Source: a virus. From it: DNA of 33,649 nucleotides. The notes under the pieces were generated by a model. It saw only the letters and a program-made list of their open reading frames with translations. It was not told the DNA's origin and made no database searches. The stretch lies in IMG/VR virus record IMGVR_UViG_3300023108_000087, positions 1-33,649 of that record; one strand, given 5' to 3'. Shown here one piece after another: positions 1 through 9,672 of the stretch (the stretch's first letter is position 1; each line of letters opens with the position of its first letter). Made by a program: the position numbers and the translations under genes.

Positions 1-1499
1 ACACCTGAACCAGATATAGTTCCACTTTCTGTTGAAGAATATTCTTGTACAACACCTGTTGCACCTGATGTGCCACCTGTTACAATTTCTCCATCAGTAA
101 ATGATTGTGCAGTGGTTATATTTAAATGTTTAAACAAAACAATATCAAAAAGATAATGTCTGTAAATTGCACTGGTTAAAGATGAACTTGAAAATATGTT
201 TGCTGATGCAGTACCAGCTGCATATTCAAAACCTCTACTTTTTGCTCTACCAATTGTAGTAATAGATGAGTCTGATCCTGAGTTTGCACTACCACGTGAA
301 CTCGTTGCTTCATTGTGTAATGTTAAACCTTTAAATGCCTCAACACCTGACGCAGAAGCGATATCTGGAGAACCATATACATTTGTAACGTTGATATAAT
401 TACCAACATCAAACCTTGTACTAAAATTATTTTGTGTATCGAAATCTCTTGCCTTATCTACATCAACAAATGTTGTAGCAATTGTATCTATCTCATATCC
501 TTTTACGTAAGCTTTTCCAGGAGAAAAACCAACAGCAAGTTTTGTTGCATCTCCACCATTAGCAGCTGTATAGATACCTCTATTATTACCTGATGCTAAA
601 TGTTCTCTTACATCTATGTCAAATGGTTTTACAACATAATCACCAGACTCATCAAAAGTTCTTCTTGCCAAAGTGTCCTCTAAAACAGCGTACTCAGTTG
701 ATCTTACTTGATTTTGTAAAGTACCATTTGATAATCTAAGTAATTCATAAAAATTACTATCATCAGTACCTGAAAGTGCCTTTTTAGCTAATGTTAATTC
801 TATTTTAAATCTATGAGCGCCAGGTGCATTTGTATTTGAAACACCTTGAGCATTATCGTTTAAAGTTGTATCATCACCAGAAGTTACAAAAGATTCTGTG
901 ACTGTTAAACCTACTCTATAACTTGGTGTATTTGTATATTTGTCTAATATTAATGTCTGTGCAGAAACTTGAACATGAAAACCATTAATATAGTAAACAC
1001 CTTGTTGAATTTGAGCAGCTGAACCTGTTGCAGTTGTATCAACAACAGCAGTGTCTCCTGATGAAGCAGATATTGTTTCACCATCTGAAAATGCAATTGT
1101 TGTATTATCTGTACTATTTGTATTAAAATATTTTACAAATAAAGTATCTGGATCTGTTCCATCGGTTGCAACAGCATTTATTACTTTTGCAGTAACACTT
1201 GATGTACCACCAGTTAAAGTTGTACCAATATAGTCAGCGATTGTTGAATTAGATTTTGATGTTAACTTTACAGCGTAGTAATTTAAATCATATCCAATTT
1301 CACCTGGAATGACCATTGCACCCTTTTCAAAAAGGTGATCGGATACTTTTTCTACTTGATTTTGTAATTGTGTTTGTGATTGAGTTAATTCCCTAGCCTG
1401 TACAGCAAATGCAGGTCTAAAAAGAATACGGTGAAACTTTTTTGACTCTGTAAAATCGTCATAATAAGGACTGACATTAAAATCAGTTGGACTTGGCAT
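1..1499 (-). CDS. DUF4815-type virion structural protein (3' end cut by window edge)
   Basis: The frame is open from ATG at 1499 to the left edge, giving at least 499 residues without a stop; the C-terminus lies outside the window. The N-terminus reads MPSPTDFNVSPYYDD, then LFRPAFAVQARELTQSQTQL and LFEKGAMVIPGE, the signature I know from the DUF4815 family of large structural proteins in T4-like cyanophages and pelagiphages. A Shine-Dalgarno (SD) AGAGGAAA sits just before the start. It follows gp8 by 14 nt, so it is probably the last wedge or fibre gene of the late operon. Near the visible end a module GEIVTGGTSGATG occurs, also found in gp7 and gp8. Its position in the virion is not known from the sequence. 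Confidence 0.85.
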   Translation of the reverse strand, partial: MPSPTDFNVSPYYDDFTESKKFHRILFRPAFAVQARELTQSQTQLQNQVEKVSDHLFEKGAMVIPGEIGYDLNYYAVKLTSKSNSTIADYIGTTLTGGTSSVTAKVINAVATDGTDPDTLFVKYFNTNSTDNTTIAFSDGETISASSGDTAVVDTTATGSAAQIQQGVYYINGFHVQVSAQTLILDKYTNTPSYRVGLTVTESFVTSGDDTTLNDNAQGVSNTNAPGAHRFKIELTLAKKALSGTDDSNFYELLRLSNGTLQNQVRSTEYAVLEDTLARRTFDESGDYVVKPFDIDVREHLASGNNRGIYTAANGGDATKLAVGFSPGKAYVKGYEIDTIATTFVDVDKARDFDTQNNFSTRFDVGNYINVTNVYGSPDIASASGVEAFKGLTLHNEATSSRGSANSGSDSSITTIGRAKSRGFEYAAGTASANIFSSSSLTSAIYRHYLFDIVLFKHLNITTAQSFTDGEIVTGGTSGATGVVQEYSSTESGTISGSG

Positions 1500-1513
1500 A
1501 TGTTTCCTCTATA

Positions 1514-3013
1514 TTAAAACTCAATGATTAATTTTATATTTTCTGTCTGATCAGTTGCTCTTGTAATTTTAGTTCTATTTTCAACATATAAAATATCACC
1601 TGAGTCATGTTGTAATTCTGGAGCAGCATATCCTGATGAAAAAGTTACACTATTAACTGTTCCACTTTGAGATGTTTCTGGTGTTCCAGTTGCACCTGAA
1701 GTTTGTCCACTTATCACATTTGCACCCGAAAACACAGGAATATTACCATCAGTATTTGCACCTGCATTATTGTGTCTTGTTTGTATGTAATACAAAATAT
1801 TATTTACTGAATCCCATTCTACAACTTTACCAACAGCACCTGTAGTTGCTTGATTTATTTCTTCATCAACAGTAAATGTTCCTGGTGTTGGAGAACTGTT
1901 AATTTTAACAGCATATGTTCCTCTTAAAGTAGTTGCAGAGGCAGCTGTACCACTTGCATTGTTAGGATTTTTTATTAAAGTAATTTTTCTAAAATCGTTT
2001 GCAGCTGTAAAGTCGCCTGAATTTGTACTTTCAGTTCCTTCTAAAGAAGTATTTAACATTACAAAGAATCCACCTAATTCTTTTACAGCGTTTTTACCAT
2101 GTCCACCTTTTGGTGGAATAATAACATCTAATTCAGCACCTGATCCTGTACCACCAGCATTTGTTGCTGAAAGTATGTCAGCGTTTCTAATGTAAGCAGA
2201 TGAGTAATCAGTTCCTCTTGTTGTAACTGTAACTGATGTAATAACACCAGAAGTTAAAGTAACAGATGCAACAGCATTTTCACCGTCACCTTTGATAGGT
2301 ACATTTGAAATTGTTCCTGATGTTGCACCACCTGAGATTGTATATCCTGTACCACCAGTTTTAATTTTTACAACATCTAAAGAACCGTTAATAGCATTTG
2401 ATTGAACAGACGAGTTTGTTGAAACACCCATAAAATCAGTAGATAAAAAGTTTGATTGTTCAGCCGCTGAAAGTGTGTACATATATTTCCACTTATAACT
2501 ATCTGTAGTGTTTATAACTGTTGTACCAGTTCCTGTAGGTTTATCAGTTGAGGTTCCATTATTATTATTGTCTAAGCATTTATATACATTAAATTCGTCT
2601 GTCACTACGTAAAATGTTGAGTCAAATAATGTTGTTGCACCACTATTAGATGTAACCCTTGTAGTTGAACTACCTGTTACATATTCTTCATAGTCGTGTC
2701 TGTAAATGTCGTAAACTGTTCCTGATGTCCAATTTCTTCTTGGAATAACAAATGAAACATCAGCGCCTGTAATTTTCTTTGCAGCTAATAGGTCATCATA
2801 GTTTTTATATTCATTTAATACACTATCTGCTGGAGTGATTGGTGCTGTTTCAGTACCTTCGTAATCTGTTCTTGCATCTGGTCTTGTTAAAGTACCATAT
2901 TCTTGCGCTCTACCTATTCCTAAGTAATATACAGTTGGGGATGACTCAGAAAAAGACTCTTCAAACTGTTCAGCGTTGTTTATTCTAAATTTATTTGTTA
3001 TAATTGCTGGCAT
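1514..3013 (-). CDS. 8: Baseplate wedge subunit gp8
   Basis: 499 residues, longer than T4 gp8 (about 334). Matches to T4 gp8 that I recognise are VIPRRNW at residues 89-95 (T4 VIPRRDW), the YKCLDNNN stretch (T4 VYRCLD), the KWKYMYTLSA stretch (T4 YVWEYLFEI) and the C-terminus ENRTKITRATDQTENI (T4 ENRPPIIMAMDQTEEI). gp8 is a dimer that links gp7, gp6 and gp10 in the baseplate wedge. The extra length is mid-protein, in Gly/Thr/Ser-rich modules (GGTGYTISGGATSGTI, VISGQTSGATG) that resemble segments of gp7. A perfect late box lies at 3031-3038 with SD GAGGAAT before the ATG. Confidence 0.92.
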   Translation of the reverse strand: MPAIITNKFRINNAEQFEESFSESSPTVYYLGIGRAQEYGTLTRPDARTDYEGTETAPITPADSVLNEYKNYDDLLAAKKITGADVSFVIPRRNWTSGTVYDIYRHDYEEYVTGSSTTRVTSNSGATTLFDSTFYVVTDEFNVYKCLDNNNNGTSTDKPTGTGTTVINTTDSYKWKYMYTLSAAEQSNFLSTDFMGVSTNSSVQSNAINGSLDVVKIKTGGTGYTISGGATSGTISNVPIKGDGENAVASVTLTSGVITSVTVTTRGTDYSSAYIRNADILSATNAGGTGSGAELDVIIPPKGGHGKNAVKELGGFFVMLNTSLEGTESTNSGDFTAANDFRKITLIKNPNNASGTAASATTLRGTYAVKINSSPTPGTFTVDEEINQATTGAVGKVVEWDSVNNILYYIQTRHNNAGANTDGNIPVFSGANVISGQTSGATGTPETSQSGTVNSVTFSSGYAAPELQHDSGDILYVENRTKITRATDQTENIKLIIEF

Positions 3014-3030
3014 TTTTTATTCCTCATTTA

Positions 3031-3038
3031 TATTTATA
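3031..3038 (-). promoter_or_regulatory. T4-type late promoter for gp8
   Basis: The minus strand reads TATAAATATAAATGAGG. The octamer is a perfect match to the T4 late -10 element, 17 nt before the gp8 ATG and in the gap after the fibre gene. With the usual start 6 nt downstream the leader is about 12 nt and still contains the SD GAGGAAT. Confidence 0.8.
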
Positions 3039-3049
3039 ACGATTTTTTA

Positions 3050-5161
3050 TTATGTTCCTGACCCAAATAATGTTTTAACTATTGTGCCTGATGAGTTTAA
3101 AATATCAAGTCTTACAGCACTATTAAGTTGTGTTGAAGTTATTCCACCACTAGCAACATTTAACGTTACAGAACCAGAAGCACCTCCTCCAGATAATCCT
3201 GTACCTGCTGTAACATTTGTTATATCACCTACATTTGTAGTAAATCCACTGTCATTGTTAAATATTGACAATCCTATTTCACTAGCAGCCTTTCTTCTAT
3301 CAAGTCCACCATCTAAAACGATAAATTCGTCTGAACTTGTCATAGTCGCAGTCATATCTGTTAATTCAGCTAAATCAATGTTAAGCGATATATCACCTGA
3401 AGTACCACCTCCATTTAATCCTGTTCCTGCTGTTACTGAAGTTATATCTCCAGTATTAGTAGTATAACCTTTACTTAAAATACGATCTTCAATTGCAGCC
3501 GATGTCATTAGTGATGTATCATTATCTACAAAAGATTCTGAAGATAACTGTATTGAAGAGGCTGCAAATTCTGAAACAGTTAATCCTGATACATTAAGAG
3601 TTGCTGATCCTGAAGTTGCACCACCAGATAAACCTGTACCAGCAACAACTGCTGTTATGTCTCCAGTGTTTGTAGTAAATCCAGAGTCATTGTTAAATTC
3701 TGATATGTTAATATTTGCCTTTGTAAGTTTGTGTTGACCATTTGAACTATCTACAACAACAAAAAAATCACCATCACCATTAGTAGTTGATGTTGCAAGT
3801 TCAGATAAGTCAACATCTATTTGATCAGCTTGAACGTCAATTAAGTTTCCAGCACCAACATTTAATGTAACATCATTGGCATTACCACCACCAGTTAATC
3901 CTGATCCTGCAATTACGGCTGTTATATCACCTATTGTTGCAATTGAATCAACATAAGTTTTAATTGCTTTTGCTGATGCTAATGTATCGTCATTTGAAGA
4001 TACTGTGGTTAAATTTGTATCTAATACTCCAGATTTTAAATTATCTACTTCAATATTAGACAATGTATTATTATCTACATCAATAATTTTATTGGTTAGT
4101 GTTTGTGAACCTGTTAATGTTGCAACTGTAGAGGTATCAATATCTAATGTTGCTGAACCTGAAGTTGCACCACCTGTTAAACCTGTGCCAGCAACAACGG
4201 CCGTTATGTCTCCAACAGCTGAACTGTCAATATAATCTTTTATTGCTTTAGCTGATGCTAAAGTATCATCTGATCCTGAAACACTTGTAAGGTCTGTGTC
4301 TAACACACCACTTGCTAACATTGATACTGTCAAGTTAGAAACGGTATTATTTGATGCATTGAAAATTTTATTTGTAAGAGTTTCTGAACCTGTTGTTGAA
4401 ACTAATGTGGCATCTGTAACTGCTGTGTTTAATTGTGCTAGAGATGTTGACAATGTGTTGTCTGATAAATTTATTGTTTTACCTTCTATAGTTTGACTTC
4501 CTGTAAGTGTAACTAGAGTCGATGTATCAACTGAAATGGTTAAAGTATTAGTTGTAATAGATGTATCAACACCTGTACCACCAGCAATAGTTAATGTTTC
4601 ACCTAAAGCAACTGTATCGCTTGTGGCATCACCACTAATAGTAATTGTAGAATTGCTTAAACTTGAGTTGCCTATGTTTGATAACGTGTTACTTGAACCA
4701 CTAATTGTTTTATTTGTTAAAATTTGATTATCAGTTAAAGTTGCAGCTGTGCTTGTATCTAAATCTATAGTTACTGTGTCTGAGCCAAATGATGTAGTTA
4801 TGCCTGTTCCACCAGCAAATGTTATTGTTGTTCCTAGAGATGCAACGCCAGTAGATCCGTCTGATGCAATACCAAAAGTTGAATTTACTAAAGCACTATT
4901 ACCTATATTAGATAATGTATTATTACCAGCATCAATTGTTTTATTGGTTAAAATTGTACTTGATGTGCCAGTAACAATAGATGATACACCAGAAAGTAAA
5001 TTTAATTCTGCTGGTGAAGCTGTAAGTGTAATACTTGTACCGTCACCTAAAGCTGAGTAAATTTCACTAAAATTACTATTAACAAATGTAGCACCCGCCC
5101 TTAAACTAGAGCCTGTGCCATCGTTTGCTACTGTTCCTATATCTATTACTTGTTTTGCCAT
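3050..5161 (-). CDS. Repetitive fibre protein with a gp10-like N-terminal head
   Basis: 703 residues. The first 40 residues (VIDIGTVANDGTGSSLRAGA, then NSNFSEIYSALGDG) match the N-terminus of T4 gp10 (INIGNVVDDGTGDYLRKGG, then INENFDELYYELGDG), the part that anchors that protein in the baseplate. The rest is not gp10. It is built of two interleaved repeats: about five copies of a unit like LTNKTIDAGNNTLSNIGNS and about five of a unit like GDITAVVAGTGLTGGATSGS. One longer block (SGVLDTDLTSVSGSDDTLAS..KAIKDYIDS) occurs twice. The composition is Ser/Thr/Gly/Asn/Asp rich, nearly free of Cys and Trp, as in trimeric beta-structured fibres. The gene lies between gp7 and gp8 under its own late box. 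Likely a short tail fibre or host-range fibre. Confidence 0.8.
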   Translation of the reverse strand: MAKQVIDIGTVANDGTGSSLRAGATFVNSNFSEIYSALGDGTSITLTASPAELNLLSGVSSIVTGTSSTILTNKTIDAGNNTLSNIGNSALVNSTFGIASDGSTGVASLGTTITFAGGTGITTSFGSDTVTIDLDTSTAATLTDNQILTNKTISGSSNTLSNIGNSSLSNSTITISGDATSDTVALGETLTIAGGTGVDTSITTNTLTISVDTSTLVTLTGSQTIEGKTINLSDNTLSTSLAQLNTAVTDATLVSTTGSETLTNKIFNASNNTVSNLTVSMLASGVLDTDLTSVSGSDDTLASAKAIKDYIDSSAVGDITAVVAGTGLTGGATSGSATLDIDTSTVATLTGSQTLTNKIIDVDNNTLSNIEVDNLKSGVLDTNLTTVSSNDDTLASAKAIKTYVDSIATIGDITAVIAGSGLTGGGNANDVTLNVGAGNLIDVQADQIDVDLSELATSTTNGDGDFFVVVDSSNGQHKLTKANINISEFNNDSGFTTNTGDITAVVAGTGLSGGATSGSATLNVSGLTVSEFAASSIQLSSESFVDNDTSLMTSAAIEDRILSKGYTTNTGDITSVTAGTGLNGGGTSGDISLNIDLAELTDMTATMTSSDEFIVLDGGLDRRKAASEIGLSIFNNDSGFTTNVGDITNVTAGTGLSGGGASGSVTLNVASGGITSTQLNSAVRLDILNSSGTIVKTLFGSGT

Positions 5162-5174
5162 GTTTCTCTCTTAC

Positions 5175-5182
5175 TATTTATA
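5175..5182 (-). promoter_or_regulatory. T4-type late promoter for the fibre gene
   Basis: The minus strand reads TATAAATAGTAAGAGAG, a perfect octamer 13 nt before the ATG at 5161. The expected start leaves a leader of only about 8 nt, which carries a weak SD (AGAG). Confidence 0.78.
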
Positions 5183-5184
5183 TG

Positions 5185-7809
5185 TTATGGTTGAGTATCC
5201 ATTGTAATATTATCATTATCAAAAGTTGTTAATGTTTCATCAAAAGAATTTTGTCCATATACTTGTGTTATACTTCTAATATCAGCAGGTATTGTAAAAT
5301 TTGTCTTTAATTTTTTACCTTGTTCATTTGATGTCATTAAAAATATTGCATTAGAACCATCTAAAGTAGTTTTTGTATGTTTTACTATTATATCATTTAA
5401 TATTTGTAAAGTTATACCACTACTGCCGCCAGTTGCTGAAGTATTTGCAGTAGTACCAAAGGCCGTATTTGCAAATCTATCTATTGTTCCTAATCTAGGT
5501 CCTGCATATGCAAATCCTTGTCTTACATTTATCAAATCTCCAGATGAGTTAGATAAATTTCTTCTTGTTCTACTTAAATATTTTATATTGATAGGTTTTG
5601 TTAAAGTAACATCTCTTGTAGTTTTATCAAACTGAGTTATGGTTGCATCATCTAAGTCAGCAGACACACCAAGTTTTGCATTTGCTCTTAGTGTTGTACC
5701 ATCGGTTTCAGTTCCTAATCTACGTCCTACAATAGTAGAGAAAAGTTTGTTTAGAACTGATTTAAATATTTGAGTAACACCAGAATTTATACCAGTAATA
5801 GTTTTTATTTGTGCATCTAATTTTGTTGTAATAGCAATCTCACCTTGAAAATAAAAACCAGCAGAGTGTAAAGTTTTTACGTAACTATCTCTCCATTCAT
5901 TGATTGATCTTCCAATTCTAATAATATATGAATAATCTTGGTACAACAAACTATCTTGTATTCTCATTGTATTCTCAGATATCCATCCATCTTCATTTAA
6001 AAAAACACCATCAGTTGTAACTACAGCCGATGTGTCAACTGTAGCAGTTGCTTGTTCTAATCTTGTTACGGTCGCCGTTGCACCACCTGATGATGTAATT
6101 GTTATGTCTGTACCATATGTACCTGTTGCATCTGAAAGTTTTAAAACATTGGTATTAGTATTAAATGAAACAATGGTAGAAGTAATCGTTGAAGAACCAT
6201 CTGAACCAAGTCCTGTTACAGTATCACCTTCTGTAAACGTACCTACAATATTGGTTGCTAAAATATAAGTAGGTAATACTATTGTTGGAGCTGGTGATAA
6301 ATGATAATCATATCCTGCTTCAGTAACGTTGACTGTTAATGCACGACCTATTTCTGTTCCATATGCTAAAACTTTTGCACCACTACCAAAAGATGAAGTT
6401 ATAGATAAAATAGGTAATGATGAATAGCGGCTTGTAGTGTTGATTAATCTTACATCAGTAATATCACCTACACCTGTACCACTTTCTTGTACGACCTTAT
6501 CGCCAAAGTAAGAGTCACTTGCCATCGTTTCAGTTTCTAAAACTAATTGTCCTGAATCATCCTCTAAAGTTACACCACCATTTACAACTGAAACTTTTCC
6601 TGTTGTACCACCTGAACTAAAGTTAACAACATCACCCACTTCATATCCACTACCACCATCATCAACTATAACTTCTTGTATTGTTCCAGAACCTATTGGG
6701 CCAACTTTTAATGTTGCACCTGTTCCACCACCATTAATAGATATATTATCTCCCTCATTATATAAAGCTCCATCATTTGTTATATTCCTATTATTAATAA
6801 TTCCAGATTGTGTAAGTGTTACGGTTACATCACTATTAGTATTATCTACTCCTGTTACGTTTTCTCCTGCAACAAAACTGCCATCTATAGAGTCATCACC
6901 TAAAACTAATTCAACAATTTCTTGTCCACCAATAACATATTTAAATACATCCTCTACTACCGCTGTAGTTTTATTAATAGTTGAGTCAGTTGGATCGTCT
7001 GCTTGTGTAATAATTTGTCCTACAAGATTTGCAGCATCTGAACTTCCTAATTCTACACAACGCAATATTTTTTTTGTGTTCCATTTACCATCTGATACTC
7101 TTAAAATATTGTCTTTTGGATATCTTATCTCAGCATCCTCATTAAATAATAGTTTAAAAAATATTTCACTTGCACGTTTTGTACCTTTTGCTTGATAAAG
7201 TGATTTAATATTTTTAATTAGATTTCTTTTGTTAACATCACCATCTAATGTATCAGGTATAGAAGTTAAAAATGAATTTCTAAACTTAGTTAAAAAACCT
7301 GATATAGTTTTGTCCACATCAGCGTAATCTAAAAGTTGTTGTATGTTTTGAACTGGATTGGCTCTGTACTTACCAATGTTTGCCTGAGCACCTGAAGATG
7401 AACCTGTAATCAATTCACCTTCTATAAATTTATTTTGATGTGTAACAAATAAACGAGAACCTGCATCTACATCTTCTACTAATATTGTAGCAGTAGCACC
7501 TGAAGTAGCACCCGTAATTAATTCACCATTTAAAAAATCACCAAATGATGTATCTTCTAAAAGTATTCTATCTGTAGAATCATCTTTGTTTACATTTGTA
7601 CCATCTAACAATATAAAGTTTGTTGCACCAGTGGCACTATCTAATTGAAGATGATCTGGATCGCCAATGTTTGTTAATGTGATCTCAGCTGATTCCATCA
7701 ACTGATAATATGCTTTTACAAAGTCTAAAAATAATGGATGATCTTCAAGTACAAAATCAGGTACTTGTGAATTTAGAAGATTTGATATTTTATCTTTAAA
7801 GTCGGCCAT
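5185..7809 (-). CDS. 7: Baseplate wedge subunit gp7
   Basis: 874 residues (T4 gp7 is 1032). The match is to the C-terminal half of T4 gp7. VPDFVLEDHPLFLDFVKAYY near the start corresponds to T4 MPDSYLLQDSNFEAFCEAYI. AKGTKRASEIFFKLLFNEDA near residue 220 corresponds to T4 TKGIEASYKFLFKVLYNEEV. SINEWRDSYVKTLHSAGF near 660 corresponds to T4 SSRWKSDVIRFVHPVGFGF. The T4 N-terminal beta-propeller half has no counterpart. Between the conserved parts are Gly-rich modules such as DDGGSGYEVGDVVNF and LITGATSGATATI. gp7 is the backbone of the wedge and binds gp10, gp8, gp6 and gp53. The gene follows gp6 by 5 nt, so it is translationally coupled; no clear SD is seen. Confidence 0.88.
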   Translation of the reverse strand: MADFKDKISNLLNSQVPDFVLEDHPLFLDFVKAYYQLMESAEITLTNIGDPDHLQLDSATGATNFILLDGTNVNKDDSTDRILLEDTSFGDFLNGELITGATSGATATILVEDVDAGSRLFVTHQNKFIEGELITGSSSGAQANIGKYRANPVQNIQQLLDYADVDKTISGFLTKFRNSFLTSIPDTLDGDVNKRNLIKNIKSLYQAKGTKRASEIFFKLLFNEDAEIRYPKDNILRVSDGKWNTKKILRCVELGSSDAANLVGQIITQADDPTDSTINKTTAVVEDVFKYVIGGQEIVELVLGDDSIDGSFVAGENVTGVDNTNSDVTVTLTQSGIINNRNITNDGALYNEGDNISINGGGTGATLKVGPIGSGTIQEVIVDDGGSGYEVGDVVNFSSGGTTGKVSVVNGGVTLEDDSGQLVLETETMASDSYFGDKVVQESGTGVGDITDVRLINTTSRYSSLPILSITSSFGSGAKVLAYGTEIGRALTVNVTEAGYDYHLSPAPTIVLPTYILATNIVGTFTEGDTVTGLGSDGSSTITSTIVSFNTNTNVLKLSDATGTYGTDITITSSGGATATVTRLEQATATVDTSAVVTTDGVFLNEDGWISENTMRIQDSLLYQDYSYIIRIGRSINEWRDSYVKTLHSAGFYFQGEIAITTKLDAQIKTITGINSGVTQIFKSVLNKLFSTIVGRRLGTETDGTTLRANAKLGVSADLDDATITQFDKTTRDVTLTKPINIKYLSRTRRNLSNSSGDLINVRQGFAYAGPRLGTIDRFANTAFGTTANTSATGGSSGITLQILNDIIVKHTKTTLDGSNAIFLMTSNEQGKKLKTNFTIPADIRSITQVYGQNSFDETLTTFDNDNITMDTQP

Positions 7810-7814
7810 TTCAT

Positions 7815-9671
7815 TTAATAACTACTAGTCGTGGTATAACCAATACCAGCGTTTGCTGAGCCTCCAACTAATGTATCAGCCTCTACTGTGACCGAACTAT
7901 TTGCAACATCTATTTCCAATATTTGATTTCGTATTGGAATTAAATCATTTGAATTTGGTTTTACCGTTACTTCAATAACTGTTGAAGCTGCACCTCTTAT
8001 GTTTTCTATATTTGAAACATTTAAAGAATTTACTTCAACTAAACCTGATGTGTAGTTAATTGTACCTTGTGTACTATTAGCATATGATCTTACAGAGCCG
8101 TCAAGTTTGTATCTTCTAACATTACCTTGTCCATCATCATCTAAGTACCAGACGGTTGTGGTATCACCTTCTATTTTAAATCCTGTTGATGATAATATAC
8201 CACCTTCAACAGAAGCGTGACCACTATGAGGATTATATAATGCATTTGCAAAGTTAATTGTATATTTTGTAGAACTACCAATTGTTGGTACAAAAGATTT
8301 TCTTAAACGTACTGTAGTTATATTTGATAAAATACTTTCATCTGTATCATCAATTAGACCTGTAAGTTTTGAATGCCTAAACATTGTATCAAACTTTTGT
8401 AATGTGTTTAAATTGTAATTTGTAATAGTATCAATAACGTTTGATTTTAAAGTATCAGCTGTTTTTGTTGTTGTTTTTTCATCAAACTTAACTGTTGAAG
8501 TTAATAGTACATTTGTAATTTCAGGATCAACGATAACTGGTGTAACTGAAGCAACAGAATATTTTTTTAAGTCTGTTACTATTCTTGCCTTTGTTGACTC
8601 AGTAAGATTAGACCCACTTGTTGGTAAAATAGAAATATAAACTCGACCATAAAAAGGTGTTTCAGCGTTTTCACCACCCCAAGCAGAAACTGCTTGTGTG
8701 TTAGCATAAAGTTGTTTTACTTTTGATTTATAATCTTCTATTGTTACAGCTCTATCCTGTGATGAATAAAAATTAGGAACATTTTTTCTAATACTTTCTA
8801 TTGTTTCAGGTTCTGAACCACCTTGTGCATTTGAGTTTACAGTAACGGTAATGTCTGTAAATCCTGCAATAGATCCTAAAACATTAAAACTTGATGCACC
8901 GTTTGCTTCTGTTTGGTTTGTAACAACATAACTTATAGTAACAATATTATCATCATCTAATTTTTTACCTATAACACCATCACCAAAATATATTTCATAT
9001 TGACCATCTTCAGCTTCTTGTAAAAAGAAAACTTTTGATGTACTATCTAATTCTGTAATTGATGTTGCTTTAGTGTATGTGTTAACTGTTAAATCTGAAG
9101 AACTATTTTGAACGGTGACTCTAATAGTTGTGGTATCAACTTTATCACTTGGTATTAAAAATCTTTGATCAACATCAGATGTATTAACAACATAATTATA
9201 ACTTACGTAAGTACCCTCATATACATTTAAACTTTGTGCTGTGTATACACCATCAACAGGTTGTATAACTTTTTCACCTACAGTAACAAATGAATAAGAC
9301 ACCTCATCTATGACAGATGAAAATTTTGTACCTGCTGGAATAGCAATTGTGGAACCACTACCATCATTAATAACTATTTTTAAATCAGCAACAGGTGCTC
9401 TTGCTGAAATAGGTGTGTACCCTACAAGTTTAGCTAATGATGCCACACTTGATCTTAGTTCAGCTGTATCTAAAAACATTTCGTTTGCTACGAAATTGGC
9501 ATTATATGACAGATAGTGTGTATTGTATGATAACACGTCTAACAAAATTGAAAGTGAACTGCCTTCAAAGTCATAATCTTTAAACTCATTTTGATTTGAT
9601 AAAAATCTTTTTAATGATGCTTTTATATTTTCAAAATCTAATTCTGATATTTGTAACTTATGATTTGACAT
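7815..9671 (-). CDS. 6: Baseplate wedge subunit gp6
   Basis: 618 residues (T4 gp6 is 660). Residues 28-37 read NEFKDYDFEG, against NEFLDYDFEG in T4 gp6, followed by LDVLSYNTHYL (T4 CDLLAYNTLYI) and ELRSSVASLAKLVGYTP (T4 NLRSSVVQAAQDNGYLP). The middle has FYFGDGVIG-type and AITPSI-type features of the gp6/GpJ-like wedge family (SVASVTPVIVDPEITN). gp6 forms the iris-like inter-wedge ring that opens on sheath contraction. The start overlaps the end of gp25 within 2 nt (gp25 stop TAA, one base, then ATG), so expression is probably coupled. Confidence 0.93.
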   Translation of the reverse strand: MSNHKLQISELDFENIKASLKRFLSNQNEFKDYDFEGSSLSILLDVLSYNTHYLSYNANFVANEMFLDTAELRSSVASLAKLVGYTPISARAPVADLKIVINDGSGSTIAIPAGTKFSSVIDEVSYSFVTVGEKVIQPVDGVYTAQSLNVYEGTYVSYNYVVNTSDVDQRFLIPSDKVDTTTIRVTVQNSSSDLTVNTYTKATSITELDSTSKVFFLQEAEDGQYEIYFGDGVIGKKLDDDNIVTISYVVTNQTEANGASSFNVLGSIAGFTDITVTVNSNAQGGSEPETIESIRKNVPNFYSSQDRAVTIEDYKSKVKQLYANTQAVSAWGGENAETPFYGRVYISILPTSGSNLTESTKARIVTDLKKYSVASVTPVIVDPEITNVLLTSTVKFDEKTTTKTADTLKSNVIDTITNYNLNTLQKFDTMFRHSKLTGLIDDTDESILSNITTVRLRKSFVPTIGSSTKYTINFANALYNPHSGHASVEGGILSSTGFKIEGDTTTVWYLDDDGQGNVRRYKLDGSVRSYANSTQGTINYTSGLVEVNSLNVSNIENIRGAASTVIEVTVKPNSNDLIPIRNQILEIDVANSSVTVEADTLVGGSANAGIGYTTTSSY

Positions 9672-9672
9672 A

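Noticed and set aside
196-6268. Plus-strand frames of 60-160 codons opposite the structural genes (for example 196-399, 1959-2195, 2976-3467, 4749-5060, 6032-6268)
   Set aside because: They are rich in Val/Pro/Ser/Ala from antisense reading of Thr/Gly/Ser/Asn-rich repeats, have no SD and lie wholly opposite well-supported genes.
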